DNA of 64,000 nucleotides. Origin: Arthrobacter sp. CDRTa11. Its GTDB lineage: Bacteria > Actinomycetota > Actinomycetes > Actinomycetales > Micrococcaceae. Positions within the stretch are counted from its first letter, which is position 1. The number at the start of each line of letters is the position of its first letter. Below are positions 18,814 to 37,282 of the stretch, piece by piece. The stretch spans positions 4,836,001-4,900,000 of the forward strand of contig NZ_CP044532.1 of the NCBI RefSeq assembly GCF_026427775.1, given 5' to 3'. The translations under genes and the position numbers were made by a program. A model generated the notes under the pieces. The model made no database searches, was not told the origin of the DNA, and saw nothing but the letters and a program-made list of their open reading frames with translations.

Positions 18814-19043
18814 GGAAGGCCCTCCCTCATGGCAAATGCGACCAACCGTGGACGCGACGTGGTCTCACCGTAGGCGCGGGCATGGTTCTCCCACACGCGT
18901 AGTCGCCACTCGACTTTTTTCCGCGAGTACTCGTTTTCTGGAGGCCCCCGCCGGGCACTACTTGGTTTCGTCCCGGAACACGGCTGTTCCTGTTCCGGAA
19001 AGTTTCACCAATCAACTCGCGCCGCCGCCGCTAAGCTAACGGC

Positions 19044-20759
19044 ATGGCGAAGAAGACCACCGCGGAAAAAGTTGCCACCATCCAGCAGGGCTACACCCTT
19101 GAAGGTGCCACCATCGAGCTCGGCGCGGCCATCATCGACGGTGAGCTGCACAAGGATGCCCAGGTCCGGCTGCCGCTGGCCATGATGAACCGGCACGGCC
19201 TGGTGGCCGGAGCTACCGGCACCGGCAAAACCGTCACCCTGCACATGATGGCCGAGCAGCTGTCAGCTGCAGGGGTACCGGTTTTCCTGGCGGACATCAA
19301 AGGGGATCTCTCGGGCCTGGCGACGGCAGCCACCGGAAGCGGGAAACTGTCAGCCCGCACCGACAGCATCGGGCAGGTGTGGGCCGGCAGGACTTTTCCC
19401 GTCGAGTTCCTCGCCCTCGGCGGCGACGGCAACGGGATCCCCGTCCGGGCCACCGTCACCTCCTTCGGCCCCATCCTGCTGTCCCGGGTGATGGAACTCA
19501 ACGACACCCAGGAATCCAGCCTTCAGCTGGTCTTCCACTTCGCGGACAAGAAGAACCTGGAACTCATTGACCTGAAGGACCTCCGCTCGGTGATCCAGTT
19601 CCTGACGTCCGCCGAGGGCAAGGACGAGCTGGAGGAACTCGGCGGCCTCTCCAAGGCCACGGCCGGGGTGATCCTGCGCGAGTTGGTGAATCTTGAAGCC
19701 CAGGGCCTGGAGAAATTCTTTGGCGAGCCGGAATTCGACACCGCGGAGCTCCTCAGGACAGCCCCTGACGGCCGCGGAGTGGTCACCTGCCTGGAGCTGC
19801 CCACGCTGCAGACCAAGCCCATGCTCTTCTCCACTTTCCTGATGTGGCTGCTGGCGGACCTTTTCGAAGACCTGCCTGAAGCCGGCGACCTGGACAAGCC
19901 CAAGCTGGTCTTCTTCCTGGACGAGGCCCACCTGTTGTTCAGCGACGCCTCCAAAGCCTTCCTGGACGCCATCACCACCACCGTCCGGCTGATCCGCTCC
20001 AAGGGGGTGGGCATCTTCTTTGTCACCCAGACTCCGAAGGACGTGCCCGCCGCCGTCCTGGGCCAGCTTGCCAACCGCATCCAGCACGCCCTCCGCGCCT
20101 TCACCCCTGAGGACGCCAAGGCCCTCAAGGCCACTGTTTCCACCTTTCCGGTCAGCGACTACGACCTTGAAGAAACCCTCACCTCTGCAGGGATCGGTGA
20201 GGCAGTCATCACCGTCATGAACGAGAAAGGCGCCCCGACGCCGGTGGCCCTGACCCGGCTGCGTGCACCCGAATCCGTGATGGGCCCGAGCACTGACGAG
20301 CTCGTCAAAAGCACGGTGGCCGCCTCTGCGCTGCTCACCAAGTACGGCACTGCTGTGGACAACATCTCTGCCTACGAAAAACTCAGGGGAGAAACAGCCA
20401 TTGCCCCACCCGTGGATACAGGGCCAGCCGCGCAAGGCCAGCCGCCGGTTCCGGAGAGCACCAGCCAGGCCGACGTCGACGCCGAGGCGCGCCGGATTGA
20501 GGAGGAAATCCTGGGCCGGCCCAGCAGCCGGCCCGCACCGCCGTCGTTCCCGGAAACATCAAGCCCCGGACAACGGCCCGCTCCGGAGCCGCGCGAGCGG
20601 TCCATCCCGGCCGGCGGGACAATGATGGACGATCTGGCTGGAGCGCTGGGCGGGGCACTGGGCGGTGGCCTGAAAAGCATGGCCAGATCCATGGGCACCC
20701 AGCTCGGCCGGGAACTGTTACGGGGCGTGTTCGGAACGTCGTCCAGGCGCCGCCGATAG
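19044..20759 (+). CDS. HerA-like/DUF853 (YjgR-type) P-loop ATPase
   Basis: A 571-residue ATPase of the HerA-FtsK superfamily. Walker A is GATGTGKT at residues 56-63; Walker B is LVFFLDEAHLLF near residue 290. FFVTQTPKDVPAAVLGQLANRIQHALRAFT is the conserved region typical of the DUF853/YjgR group. The last ~130 residues are Pro/Arg-rich and end in a Gly-rich basic tail (GGALGGGLKSMARSMGTQLG ... SRRRR). No NurA-like nuclease is adjacent, so a role in end resection is not supported; the family's cellular role is poorly known. The start ATG has no clear Shine-Dalgarno, and a leaderless message is possible. Confidence 0.85.
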   Translation: MAKKTTAEKVATIQQGYTLEGATIELGAAIIDGELHKDAQVRLPLAMMNRHGLVAGATGTGKTVTLHMMAEQLSAAGVPVFLADIKGDLSGLATAATGSGKLSARTDSIGQVWAGRTFPVEFLALGGDGNGIPVRATVTSFGPILLSRVMELNDTQESSLQLVFHFADKKNLELIDLKDLRSVIQFLTSAEGKDELEELGGLSKATAGVILRELVNLEAQGLEKFFGEPEFDTAELLRTAPDGRGVVTCLELPTLQTKPMLFSTFLMWLLADLFEDLPEAGDLDKPKLVFFLDEAHLLFSDASKAFLDAITTTVRLIRSKGVGIFFVTQTPKDVPAAVLGQLANRIQHALRAFTPEDAKALKATVSTFPVSDYDLEETLTSAGIGEAVITVMNEKGAPTPVALTRLRAPESVMGPSTDELVKSTVAASALLTKYGTAVDNISAYEKLRGETAIAPPVDTGPAAQGQPPVPESTSQADVDAEARRIEEEILGRPSSRPAPPSFPETSSPGQRPAPEPRERSIPAGGTMMDDLAGALGGALGGGLKSMARSMGTQLGRELLRGVFGTSSRRRR

Positions 20760-20890
20760 GCAGAACCTGGCGGTCCCCCGGTGCCTGATCCGCCGTCGTC
20801 GGACGTCCCGAAAGCGTCCGTTTCCGGTCCCCCTTGGTGCCCGCAAAGCCTGAATTTAGCAGGGTTGCAGGTAACGTAAGGGACGTGCAG

Positions 20891-21883
20891 ATGAGTCAAG
20901 CGTTGGTGAGGATAGCGGCCGTATGGCTGCTGGGCCTCATGCTTGCCGTCGCCGGAGCGGTGGTCGCGGTGAACCTGGTCAACAACACAGTTGCCAGTCC
21001 GCAGCAGCCGGTCCGTGAATATCTGGACGCCCTGCACGACGGCGACGGCGGTAAGGCACTGGGCCTGTTGCGGGCCGCTGTGCCCCCGGGAAACGCTGCC
21101 ATGCTCGACGGTACCGCCCTGCAGACAGCCGCTTCACGCTTCACAAACGTCAAGCTGGGCAAGGCCGAGGAACGCGCCGGCGGGCAGGTGATGGTGCCCA
21201 TGGAATACACCATTGACGGCAGCCGGCTGCGCACCGAGTTCCTGCTGGAGAAGACCGGGACGGAGTGGCTCTTCTTCAACACCTGGGCCTTCGTCCCGTC
21301 GCGGCTGCCCACACTGGATATCACCGTGGTGAACGCCAGCGAGGCCACTCTGAACGGGGTGCCGGTGAATATGCCCAATGGCCGCAACTCCTTCGCCGTG
21401 TTCTATCCCGGGGAATATGAAGCGTCACTGAACGGCGAATATTTCGCGGCCCCGCCCACTCGTGCCACGGTCACCTCCCGCGAAGCGCCCGTTGCCCCGC
21501 TGAACCTGCTGACCGAAGCCACCGGCGACCTGCGGGAGGATGTGTCCGCGAAGGTCAAGGAGTTCCTGGACACGTGTGCGGCCGATGCCGTGAAGCAGCA
21601 AAAGCTCCAGCCGGACTGTCCCTTCTACTTCGCCAGCAACAATGTGGTGAAGGACGGGACCATCAAATGGACCGTCACCGAATACCCCGAGGTGGCGATC
21701 GAACCGTTTGACGGCCGCTGGGTAGTGTCCCCGCTGGACGGCAAGGCCAAGGTGGAGGGGCTGCAGCAGAACTCCTTCACGGGAGCCTGGTTCCCGCTGG
21801 ACGAGGAAGTGGACTTCAGCTTCACCACGCGCCTGGACGTCGACGGCGACACCATCAACGTCACGCCGCTCCTGACCTACTAG
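20891..21883 (+). CDS. Membrane-anchored hypothetical protein with large extracytoplasmic domain
   Basis: A 330-residue protein with a single N-terminal transmembrane helix (IAAVWLLGLMLAVAGAVVAV, with AVN following) and then a soluble domain. The first part (SPQQPVREYLDALHDGDGGK) resembles the start of NTF2/DUF4878-like lipoprotein domains; later parts contain repeated beta segments. ATG at 20891 is preferred over the upstream frame start at 20834 because AAGGGA lies seven bases before it. No catalytic motif was recognised. It follows the HerA-like gene by 131 bp on the same strand. Function unknown. Confidence 0.75.
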   Translation: MSQALVRIAAVWLLGLMLAVAGAVVAVNLVNNTVASPQQPVREYLDALHDGDGGKALGLLRAAVPPGNAAMLDGTALQTAASRFTNVKLGKAEERAGGQVMVPMEYTIDGSRLRTEFLLEKTGTEWLFFNTWAFVPSRLPTLDITVVNASEATLNGVPVNMPNGRNSFAVFYPGEYEASLNGEYFAAPPTRATVTSREAPVAPLNLLTEATGDLREDVSAKVKEFLDTCAADAVKQQKLQPDCPFYFASNNVVKDGTIKWTVTEYPEVAIEPFDGRWVVSPLDGKAKVEGLQQNSFTGAWFPLDEEVDFSFTTRLDVDGDTINVTPLLTY

Positions 21884-21908
21884 CCCCTCCGCCTCACGAC
21901 GGCGGTGA

Positions 21909-23891
21909 TCAGTCCATGCCGCGCAGGTCCAGGACCAGTTCCCTGTCGCCGTCGTCCGTCATCAGGACGGGGATGCCCCAGTCCTGCTGGTAGAGGTGGC
22001 AGGCAGCATGGTCCGGGATCTCGCCGTCCTCGGTTTCGGCACCGTCACAGGCAGCCGCGCGGGCAGCGATGTGCAGGATGCCTTCAGGGATGTCGGAGGC
22101 GAGCTCCAATGTGCGCAGCAGGCCTACGGACGTTCCGCCGCCGGACACGATGAGCTCCGGGGGCGTGGAGGAGATCTTGAGCTGGGTGGGATCGCCCCAG
22201 CGGTCATCAAGCTTCTGGCCTGTGGGAGCGGTGAAGCGGACGGTCAGCTCATGCAGCCCGGGGGCTACGGGGCTCTTGGGCCGGTGGGTCTGCACCGCAC
22301 CCTCATCCACTTGCTGAGCTTCCTTGGGGATGGGAACGTACACCAGTTGGTGCTGGTTCGCCTCCACTACCACCAGCAGCGGCTCGGAGCCGGCCGCCTG
22401 GGTGTGGTCCACTATGACATCGGACGGTTCGGACAGGCCACGGGCAAGGGTGGAAACCGTTCCCGCCGCCGGGTCATACCGCCGCACTGCGCCGTTGTAG
22501 GTATCCGCCACGGCCACAGAGCCGTCCGGCAAAACCGTCACCCCCAGCGGATGCTGGAGCCGGGCAGCAGACGCCTCACCATCCCGGAATCCGAAATCAA
22601 ACAGTCCCTTGCCCACGGCTGACTCCACCGTCAGGGTGCCGTCGTCGTCAATCACCAGCTTGCGGAGCGCGGACGTTTCGGAATCCGCCACCCAGATGTT
22701 GCCATCGCTGTCCTCGGCAAGGCCCGAAGGCTGTGCGAACCAGGCCTCGTGCGCGGCTCCGTCCAGCAGTCCTTCCAGGCCATTTCCGGCCGCGATTTCA
22801 ACGGCACCGCTGAGGGGGTCGAAGCTGAAGATCTGGTGCACGCCGGCCATTGCGATCACCACGGCGCTGAGCTTCCTGGACCAGACAACGTCCCAGGGCG
22901 AGCTCAGGGAAACCTCCAGCGGGTGCTCACTGAGGCGGCCGGTGAAGCCCGCAGCGTCCTCATCCACGCGGGCGGGCCCTGTCTCCAGCAGCCGCTGGAC
23001 GCCGTTGCCGGCCAAGGTGGTGGCCTTCCCGTCCGCCAGGGACAGCCCGCGGAGGCGATGGTTAACCGAGTCGGCAATGACGACGTCGTAGCCCACCTTC
23101 CGTGCCACGTCCTCCGGGAGCAGGACCAGGCCCTGCGGCTCATTGAACCGGGCCGTGGCTCCCTCACCGGCGGCGTCGCCGTCGGCGTGGCCCTTGGTTC
23201 CGGAGCCGAAGGTTGCCAGTACTGTCTTGAAGTCGGTTGCGAGCTCCACCAGCCGGTGGTGGCCGGTGTCCGTGACAAGCCAGCTGCCATGCCCGGAGGC
23301 GTCTGCGGCAGCCGCGGAACCGCGCCCGTGCGGAAGGTAGAGGGCCTTGCCCGGGAAGCGCAGGGTGCCGGAGGTTGGCTCCGGTGCCACGTACGGGCCG
23401 GAACCGCGGTGCAGGGTCCCTTTGGCCTCGTGTTCGGCGATCAGTTCGGGGATGAGCACGGCCAGGCCGTCGGCGTGCCCCTCGCCCGAGAGGTGCGCCA
23501 CGATGTAGCCCTCGGGATCAATGACCACCAGGGTGGGCCAGGCACGGGCGGTGTACGCCTTCCAGGTTTCCAGCTCGGGGTCATCCAGGACGGGGTGGTG
23601 GATCTCGTAGCGCTCCACGGCCGCAGCAAGTGCCACCGGATCGGCTTCATGCTCAAACTTGGGCGAGTGGACGCCCACCGTCACCAGGACGTCCGAGTAC
23701 TGTTCCTCCAGGGGCCGAAGCTCATCCAGGACGTGCAGGCAGTTGATGCAGCAGAAAGTCCAGAAGTCCAGCAGCACGATCTTGCCGCGCAGCGCTTCCA
23801 GGTCCAGTGATTTGCCGCCGGTGTTGAGCCAGTTGCGGCCCACCAGTTCGGAGGCGCGGACCCGGTGGTGGGTGCGTACGGTTTCGCTCAT
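21909..23891 (-). CDS. Thioredoxin-like / NHL-repeat protein (NHLRC2-like)
   Basis: A 660-residue protein. Residues ~15-160 form a thioredoxin-like domain with LLDFWTFCCINCLHVLDELR; the redox pair is Cys48-Ile-Asn-Cys51 with an extra Cys47, as in NHLRC2-type proteins. An NHL/beta-propeller region follows (about 175-500), with repeats such as FNEPQGLVLLP, VVIADSVNHRLRGL and PLGVTVLPDGSVAVADTYNGAVRRY. A C-terminal beta domain completes it. No signal peptide is visible, so it is probably cytosolic. Its ATG shares one base with the stop of the CopD-CtaG gene (TGATG), so the two are translationally coupled; a link to copper or thiol handling is an inference. Confidence 0.88.
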   Translation of the reverse strand: MSETVRTHHRVRASELVGRNWLNTGGKSLDLEALRGKIVLLDFWTFCCINCLHVLDELRPLEEQYSDVLVTVGVHSPKFEHEADPVALAAAVERYEIHHPVLDDPELETWKAYTARAWPTLVVIDPEGYIVAHLSGEGHADGLAVLIPELIAEHEAKGTLHRGSGPYVAPEPTSGTLRFPGKALYLPHGRGSAAAADASGHGSWLVTDTGHHRLVELATDFKTVLATFGSGTKGHADGDAAGEGATARFNEPQGLVLLPEDVARKVGYDVVIADSVNHRLRGLSLADGKATTLAGNGVQRLLETGPARVDEDAAGFTGRLSEHPLEVSLSSPWDVVWSRKLSAVVIAMAGVHQIFSFDPLSGAVEIAAGNGLEGLLDGAAHEAWFAQPSGLAEDSDGNIWVADSETSALRKLVIDDDGTLTVESAVGKGLFDFGFRDGEASAARLQHPLGVTVLPDGSVAVADTYNGAVRRYDPAAGTVSTLARGLSEPSDVIVDHTQAAGSEPLLVVVEANQHQLVYVPIPKEAQQVDEGAVQTHRPKSPVAPGLHELTVRFTAPTGQKLDDRWGDPTQLKISSTPPELIVSGGGTSVGLLRTLELASDIPEGILHIAARAAACDGAETEDGEIPDHAACHLYQQDWGIPVLMTDDGDRELVLDLRGMD

Positions 23892-26038
23892 CAGCGTCCT
23901 TCCAGCTTGTTTCGTTCTGCCAGCTTGGCATCGCGTTCGGCCAATTTGGCAAACATATCGTTGTAAGCGGTGAGATCGGCGTCGTTATTCCTGTCCGCCG
24001 CCCGGTCAACGCGCCGCTTCTCGCGTTCATCTGACCGGGACCACATAATGGCGACGCCGATCGCCACCAGCAGCGTGGGCACCTCGCCGATGCCCCAGGC
24101 CACCGCGCCGCCCATCTGCTGGTCCAGCAGCGCAGAGGGGCCCCACGTCCGGCCCAGGTTGCCAAAGTAGTCTGCCGCCAGCAGCCCCGTGCCGCCCATG
24201 ATGGCCACGCCAAAGAAGGCGTGGAAACCCATGGTGGCCAGCAGGAGGAGGAGCCGCATGGGGTATGGGGCCCGGCGTGGCAGCGGATCCGTTCCGATCA
24301 TGCTCAGGATGAAGATGTACCCCGTAATAGCGAAGTGCAGGTTCATCAGCTCGTGGCCGACATGCTCGCGCATGGCGAAGCCGAAGGCGTCAGAGTAGTA
24401 GAACAGCACAATCGAGCCGGCGAAGTTGCCCGCCGCAAAAATGGGATGGGTCACCAGCTGGGAAAACCTGGAATGTACAAAGACCAGGAGCCACTCCCGG
24501 AGGCCGCGGGAGCCGTCGCCCCGGGCGGGCAGGGCCCGCAGGGCCAGAGTCACGGGGGCGCCCAGGACAAGGAAGATCGGTGCCACCATGGTCAGGGCCA
24601 TATGATCCACCATGTGGGCCGAGAAAAGGATGCGGCCATAGACCGCCGGCGGCCCCGACGTGATGTAGGTCAGCACCATCAGGCCGATCACCCAGTTCAC
24701 GGAACGGAACCAAGGCCATTTGTCTCCCCGGCGGCGTACTTTGGCGACGCCCAGGAAGTAGGACACCAGGCCGAACAGGGCAAGGGCAACCCAGAGAAGG
24801 TCCAGCCGCCACTCGGTGAGCCACCGTTCCGGAGTCAGCTCGGGCGGGAGTTCATAGCCGGTGAGGATGAAGGCGGGGGATGCGTCCGGCGCAAAGCTGG
24901 TGGGCTGTGGTGGCGCTGAGCGGCTCAGCGCCACAGCTACACCTGAGGTTGCCGCCATGACCAGGAGTTCCACCAGTACCAATTGCCACAGCACCCTGCG
25001 GGAGGAGAAGGCAGCTCCCTTCCGTCCGAGCTGCGGGATCACCCATTGCCGGTGCATCAGGCCGATGCCGCCCAGGACCAGGGTAGCCGCTGACTTGGCC
25101 AGGATCAGCTGCCCGTAAGGCGAGCCGAACAGGTCGCCCCAGTTGGTGATGCGGATGCTTGCATTCATCACGCCGGAAGCAAACACCAGGACAAAGGCAA
25201 ACCCTGCAAGCGCGGAGAACCGGCGCAACGTGGGCTCGGTAATGTCAATGCCCGCTCCTGCCTTGGACCCCGTCAGGATCCCAGAGATGAGGGCCAGCAT
25301 GATGATGCCGCCCACCCAGACGCTGACGCCCACCAGGTGCAGGCCAAGGGAGTTGATGGCACCCTCATGGTCGGAGGAACTCGACGAATGCCCAATCAGT
25401 GCTGGGGGCACCAGCCCCGCCAAAGCCAGGATCAAGGTCAGGGCCAAGGCGTTGAGAGAGCGCACACCAAAGAGTGCTGTGGTCACGACAGCGGCGATGA
25501 TGGTCACCGCCAGCCAGGCGCGCCCCGTTTCGATGTCCGTCATGAAGAACACCAGCGCCTGCGTAAACTCGGCGTCTCCGGACACTCCCTGGCCGGCTAC
25601 GTCAGCGTAAGTGAGCACCAGCACCGCAATGGCCGACAATGTCCACGCCGCACCGGCCGCGGCCGCTACGGCCAGTGCCCGGGCAAAAGCCGGGTGTTCT
25701 GGAGCCTCGCTATCGTTGGTCCGGGAGCGCGGTCCCGAGGTTCTGGGGAGGATACCGACGGCGAAGATCAGGCCCCCGATGACCGTCGCTAGGGACACGT
25801 TGTGGATGGCCTTGCTGACGGGAAGTCCCCAGCGGACCAACGCGCCCGGGTCTGAGACCCCACGGGCTGCAGCCGCACCGGAGAACAGGAGTGCCGCCGC
25901 CAGGCCCAGCAACAGTGCTGCAAGCGCTGCCACCTGCCATGGCCGGGAAACCCCCAGGAAGCCGCCAGCCTCGCCCGACGCTCCCCTGCCAGAGGATGGA
26001 CGGGCTGCTGTGTAACGGGACTTTGCTGCGGAAGGCAC
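23891..26038 (-). CDS. Bifunctional copper resistance CopD / cytochrome c oxidase assembly CtaG fusion membrane protein
   Basis: A 715-residue polytopic protein with about 15 membrane segments. The N-terminal half is CopD-like (copper import across the membrane; VSKAIHNVSLATVIGGLIFA, then LHLVGVSVWVGGIIMLALIS with the conserved His). The C-terminal half is a caa3-type CtaG assembly factor: SAHMVDHMALTMVAPIFLVL, LGAPVTLALRALP and a His-containing GHELMNLHFAITGYIF. The last ~45 residues are charged and coiled. This fusion is common in actinobacteria and supplies copper to cytochrome c oxidase. It is coupled to the thioredoxin-NHL gene downstream, which fits copper-centre thiol chemistry. Confidence 0.9.
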   Translation of the reverse strand: MPSAAKSRYTAARPSSGRGASGEAGGFLGVSRPWQVAALAALLLGLAAALLFSGAAAARGVSDPGALVRWGLPVSKAIHNVSLATVIGGLIFAVGILPRTSGPRSRTNDSEAPEHPAFARALAVAAAAGAAWTLSAIAVLVLTYADVAGQGVSGDAEFTQALVFFMTDIETGRAWLAVTIIAAVVTTALFGVRSLNALALTLILALAGLVPPALIGHSSSSSDHEGAINSLGLHLVGVSVWVGGIIMLALISGILTGSKAGAGIDITEPTLRRFSALAGFAFVLVFASGVMNASIRITNWGDLFGSPYGQLILAKSAATLVLGGIGLMHRQWVIPQLGRKGAAFSSRRVLWQLVLVELLVMAATSGVAVALSRSAPPQPTSFAPDASPAFILTGYELPPELTPERWLTEWRLDLLWVALALFGLVSYFLGVAKVRRRGDKWPWFRSVNWVIGLMVLTYITSGPPAVYGRILFSAHMVDHMALTMVAPIFLVLGAPVTLALRALPARGDGSRGLREWLLVFVHSRFSQLVTHPIFAAGNFAGSIVLFYYSDAFGFAMREHVGHELMNLHFAITGYIFILSMIGTDPLPRRAPYPMRLLLLLATMGFHAFFGVAIMGGTGLLAADYFGNLGRTWGPSALLDQQMGGAVAWGIGEVPTLLVAIGVAIMWSRSDEREKRRVDRAADRNNDADLTAYNDMFAKLAERDAKLAERNKLEGR

Positions 26039-26095
26039 CTATCCATTGTCCGCCACGGGTGCCTGCGCGGCGAATCGGCTTGAGAGCACTTAAAA

Positions 26096-26132
26096 GCAAT
26101 GGAGCGACGCCCGGGGGGCGCCGCTCCATTGC
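26096..26132 (-). terminator. Rho-independent terminator of hupB
   Basis: A strong hairpin (GCAATGGAGCG pairing with CGCTCCATTGC, plus inner GC pairs). It is followed on the minus strand by TTTTA and lies 15 bp past the HU stop codon. Confidence 0.8.
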
Positions 26133-26147
26133 TGCTTCTGTAGAAGA

Positions 26148-26435
26148 CTACTTCTTCTTGGCTACTGCAGCCTTCAGCTTGGAGCCGGCGGTCAGCTTAA
26201 CGCTGTGGCCTGCTGCAATCTGGATGGTCTCACCCGTCTGCGGGTTACGGCCGGTGCGTGCTGCACGGTCGGTGCGCTCGACTGCGAGCCAGCCCGGAAT
26301 GGTGATCTTCTCGCCCTGGGCGACAGAAGTCTCGAAAACCTCGAACAGTGCATCGAGGACGGAGTTGACGGCAGCCTGGCTGGTGCCGGCCTTGCCTGCT
26401 ACCTCTGAAACAAGTTCACTACGGTTCTTAGCCAT
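26148..26435 (-). CDS. hupB: HU-family DNA-binding protein
   Basis: A 95-residue histone-like protein: MAKNRSELVSEVAGKAGTSQ, FEVFETSVAQGEKITIPGW, and the DNA-gripping arm RTGRNPQTGETIQIAAGHSV. It binds and bends DNA in the nucleoid as a dimer. It is the short HU form; the long Lys/Ala-rich tail seen on mycobacterial HupB is absent (it ends AAVAKKK). It is a single gene with its own terminator. A ~32-bp repeat array lies upstream, between it and the rRNA operon. Confidence 0.95.
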   Translation of the reverse strand: MAKNRSELVSEVAGKAGTSQAAVNSVLDALFEVFETSVAQGEKITIPGWLAVERTDRAARTGRNPQTGETIQIAAGHSVKLTAGSKLKAAVAKKK

Positions 26436-26612
26436 TGATGTCCTCCTGGACGGTCACGATTTCTGGAGCCTGAACGCGGCATGCGTACAAGCCACTGTTC
26501 GAAAACTTACCAGCTTGGGCCCTCGAGGACCGCAAATTCCGCGTGTTTCCGCGATTTTTTGGGTTAAATCTCCCGAATTTAGGGGATTCTGCGGGGAATT
26601 GCGCCCTCAGCG

Positions 26613-26837
26613 GACGCTCCCTTAGGTCCTGTCGGCCGTGGCGGGACGCTCCCTCACGTCCTGCGGGCTGTGGTGGGACGCTCCCTCAGGTCCTGCAGGC
26701 CGTGGGGCAAACGCTCTCTCACATCCTGCAGTTTTTGTGGCGACGCTCTCTCACATCCTGCAGGCCGTGGGGCGACGCTCTCTCAGGTCCTGCCGGCTGT
26801 GGACGGATGCTTTCTCGCGTTGGATGTGAGAGGGCAT
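26613..26837. repeat. 32-bp tandem repeat array 2 (seven units)
   Basis: Seven units begin at 26613, 26645, 26677, 26710, 26742, 26774 and 26806, i.e. steps of 32, 32, 33, 32, 32 and 32 bp. The plus-strand consensus is GACGCTCYCTCA, then a TCCTGCAGG palindrome, then CYGTGGGG. The last unit is degenerate. Units are contiguous with no unique spacers. The array occupies the gap between hupB and the 3' end of rRNA operon 1; the rest of the 462-bp gap (26436-26612) holds the hupB promoter region, with nothing else recognised. Confidence 0.88.
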
Positions 26838-26855
26838 TTTGGGTGTTAAATGGGT

Positions 26856-26884
26856 CAGGCCCCGACATTGTGTGTCGGGGCCTG
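26856..26884 (-). terminator. Hairpin at the 3' end of rRNA operon 1
   Basis: An 11-bp stem CAGGCCCCGAC with a 7-base loop, 14 bp beyond the 5S gene. On the minus strand it is followed by a short ATTT stretch. Operon 2 keeps only the inner 8-bp stem. Confidence 0.65.
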
Positions 26885-26897
26885 AGCCTAATGATTG

Positions 26898-27014
26898 TCC
26901 GGCGGTGTCCTACTCTCCCACACCCTCCCGGGTGCAGTACCATCGGCGCTGTGGGTCTTAGCTTCCGGGTTCGGAATGGGACCGGGCGTTTCCCCCACGC
27001 TATGACCGCCGTAA
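26898..27014 (-). rRNA. rrf: 5S ribosomal RNA (operon 1)
   Basis: On the minus strand the gene contains the 5S hallmarks CGGTCATAGCG, CCCGGTCCCATTCCGAACCC and GGAAGCTAAG, and closes with a terminal stem GGCGGT/ACCGCC. It is about 117 nt, typical of actinobacteria. Ends are approximate to a few bases. It is the last gene of the leftward operon. Confidence 0.95.
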
Positions 27015-27143
27015 CCCTTGTACCCGTCCCCCGTGGTGCTGGTGGGGGTGGGAAGTCTTTGTGGTTACAACGTGTTCTGCCGGTTAAGGCAGTTGTGGTG
27101 TTGTTATTTAGTTATGTTCCCTGCAACGTAACCGGTTTGGTTT

Positions 27144-27174
27144 GTTGTTTGGGAACCACATAGTGGACGCAAGC
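27144..27174 (-). other. 3' arm of the 23S processing stem (operon 1)
   Basis: These 31 nt in the 23S-5S spacer are complementary to 30511-30541 in the 16S-23S spacer: 28 Watson-Crick pairs, 2 G-U pairs and 1 mismatch. They would bring the two ends of pre-23S rRNA together as an RNase III-type substrate. A smaller GTGAACG/CGTTCAC hairpin lies at 27206-27231. The spacer (27015-27245) holds nothing else. Confidence 0.7.
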
Positions 27175-27245
27175 AGTCTTGTTTATCTTTTTACTTTCTT
27201 CGGGTGTGAACGTCTTTTGAATGCCGTTCACGAAGAAAGTGTGTG

Positions 27246-32447
<5,202 letters not shown>

Positions 32448-32691
32448 GTAAAACAAAAACAGACACAACCACCAACCCCGGGAAAACGGGATAAAACGGC
32501 TGCACAAAATTTGAAACCAGCTGTAAAAACCAAACCAACCACGGGGTGGTCAATTCAGCAAATTCAACCAATTCATATAAAATAAACCGGTATCAACAAA
32601 CTTGGCACACTATTGAGTTCTCAAACAACAGACACACCCGGCACCACCACAACCCCTCAAGGGCCGCGGATCGCTCCGGAGCAACTTTTCA
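32448..32691 (-). other. rRNA operon 1 leader
   Basis: The transcribed leader before 16S. It contains minus-strand TTGTTTGAGAACTCAATAG (about 32612-32632), the boxA-associated element typical of actinobacterial rRNA leaders. Identical to the operon 2 leader up to the promoter -10 region, where the copies diverge. Confidence 0.65.
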
Positions 32692-32720
32692 AATTTACCC
32701 GATTCCTGGAAGCTTTGCAA
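32692..32720 (-). promoter_or_regulatory. rRNA operon 1 promoter
   Basis: Reading on the minus strand: -35 TTGCAA (32720-32715), a 17-bp spacer, and -10 TAAATT (32697-32692). The same arrangement, with different spacer bases, is found before operon 2. Upstream to 32906 nothing else was recognised. Confidence 0.65.
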
Positions 32721-32906
32721 ATCAGCGTTTCGGCGATTCAAGCTCCACACAATCGGCCCCACCCGGCTCCGGCACGCTAATAAGCGAGCCATTTTCAGGC
32801 TGTTGAAGAAGGGGGTCGGTCGCTATTTTTCCGCTTCAGCGGCGGCGACTCAGAAAACAATACACGGCCGGAACCGCAACGGCAAATCACCTCCCACAGC
32901 ACGGGA

Positions 32907-32950
32907 GAGGCCCCCAAAATCCTTGTTATGGCGCGGATTCCGGGGGCCTC
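32907..32950 (-). terminator. Hairpin between lacZ and rRNA operon 1
   Basis: A 9-bp GC-rich stem, GAGGCCCCC (32907-32915) with GGGGGCCTC (32942-32950), with further TCC/GGA pairing inside. It lies 80 bp past the lacZ stop and upstream of the rRNA promoter. It has no T-tract; a terminator role is inferred from position. Confidence 0.5.
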
Positions 32951-33030
32951 GAAGGCTATCGGGCGGGGACGCGAGCGAAAACCCGGTCTTATGGAGTGGG
33001 TCACATTAGCTGACGCTCAATCCGGCAACG

Positions 33031-37195
<4,165 letters not shown>

Positions 37196-37282
37196 AGACC
37201 GTAAGTCTAGTTTGGCGTGACGCTCTCCGGGGTTCTGGGTGTATGACGGCGGTGCCGGCGCTGCGGGTATGGGGTGTGGTTT

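Noticed and set aside
19044..20759. HerA-NurA DNA end-processing pair or a HerA-based defence system
   Set aside because: The ATPase is of the DUF853/YjgR type, and neither neighbour is a nuclease, SIR2 or DUF4297-type effector.
26613..26837. CRISPR array
   Set aside because: The period is right for a repeat-spacer array, but the whole 32 bp is repeated with no unique spacers, and no cas gene is in the window.
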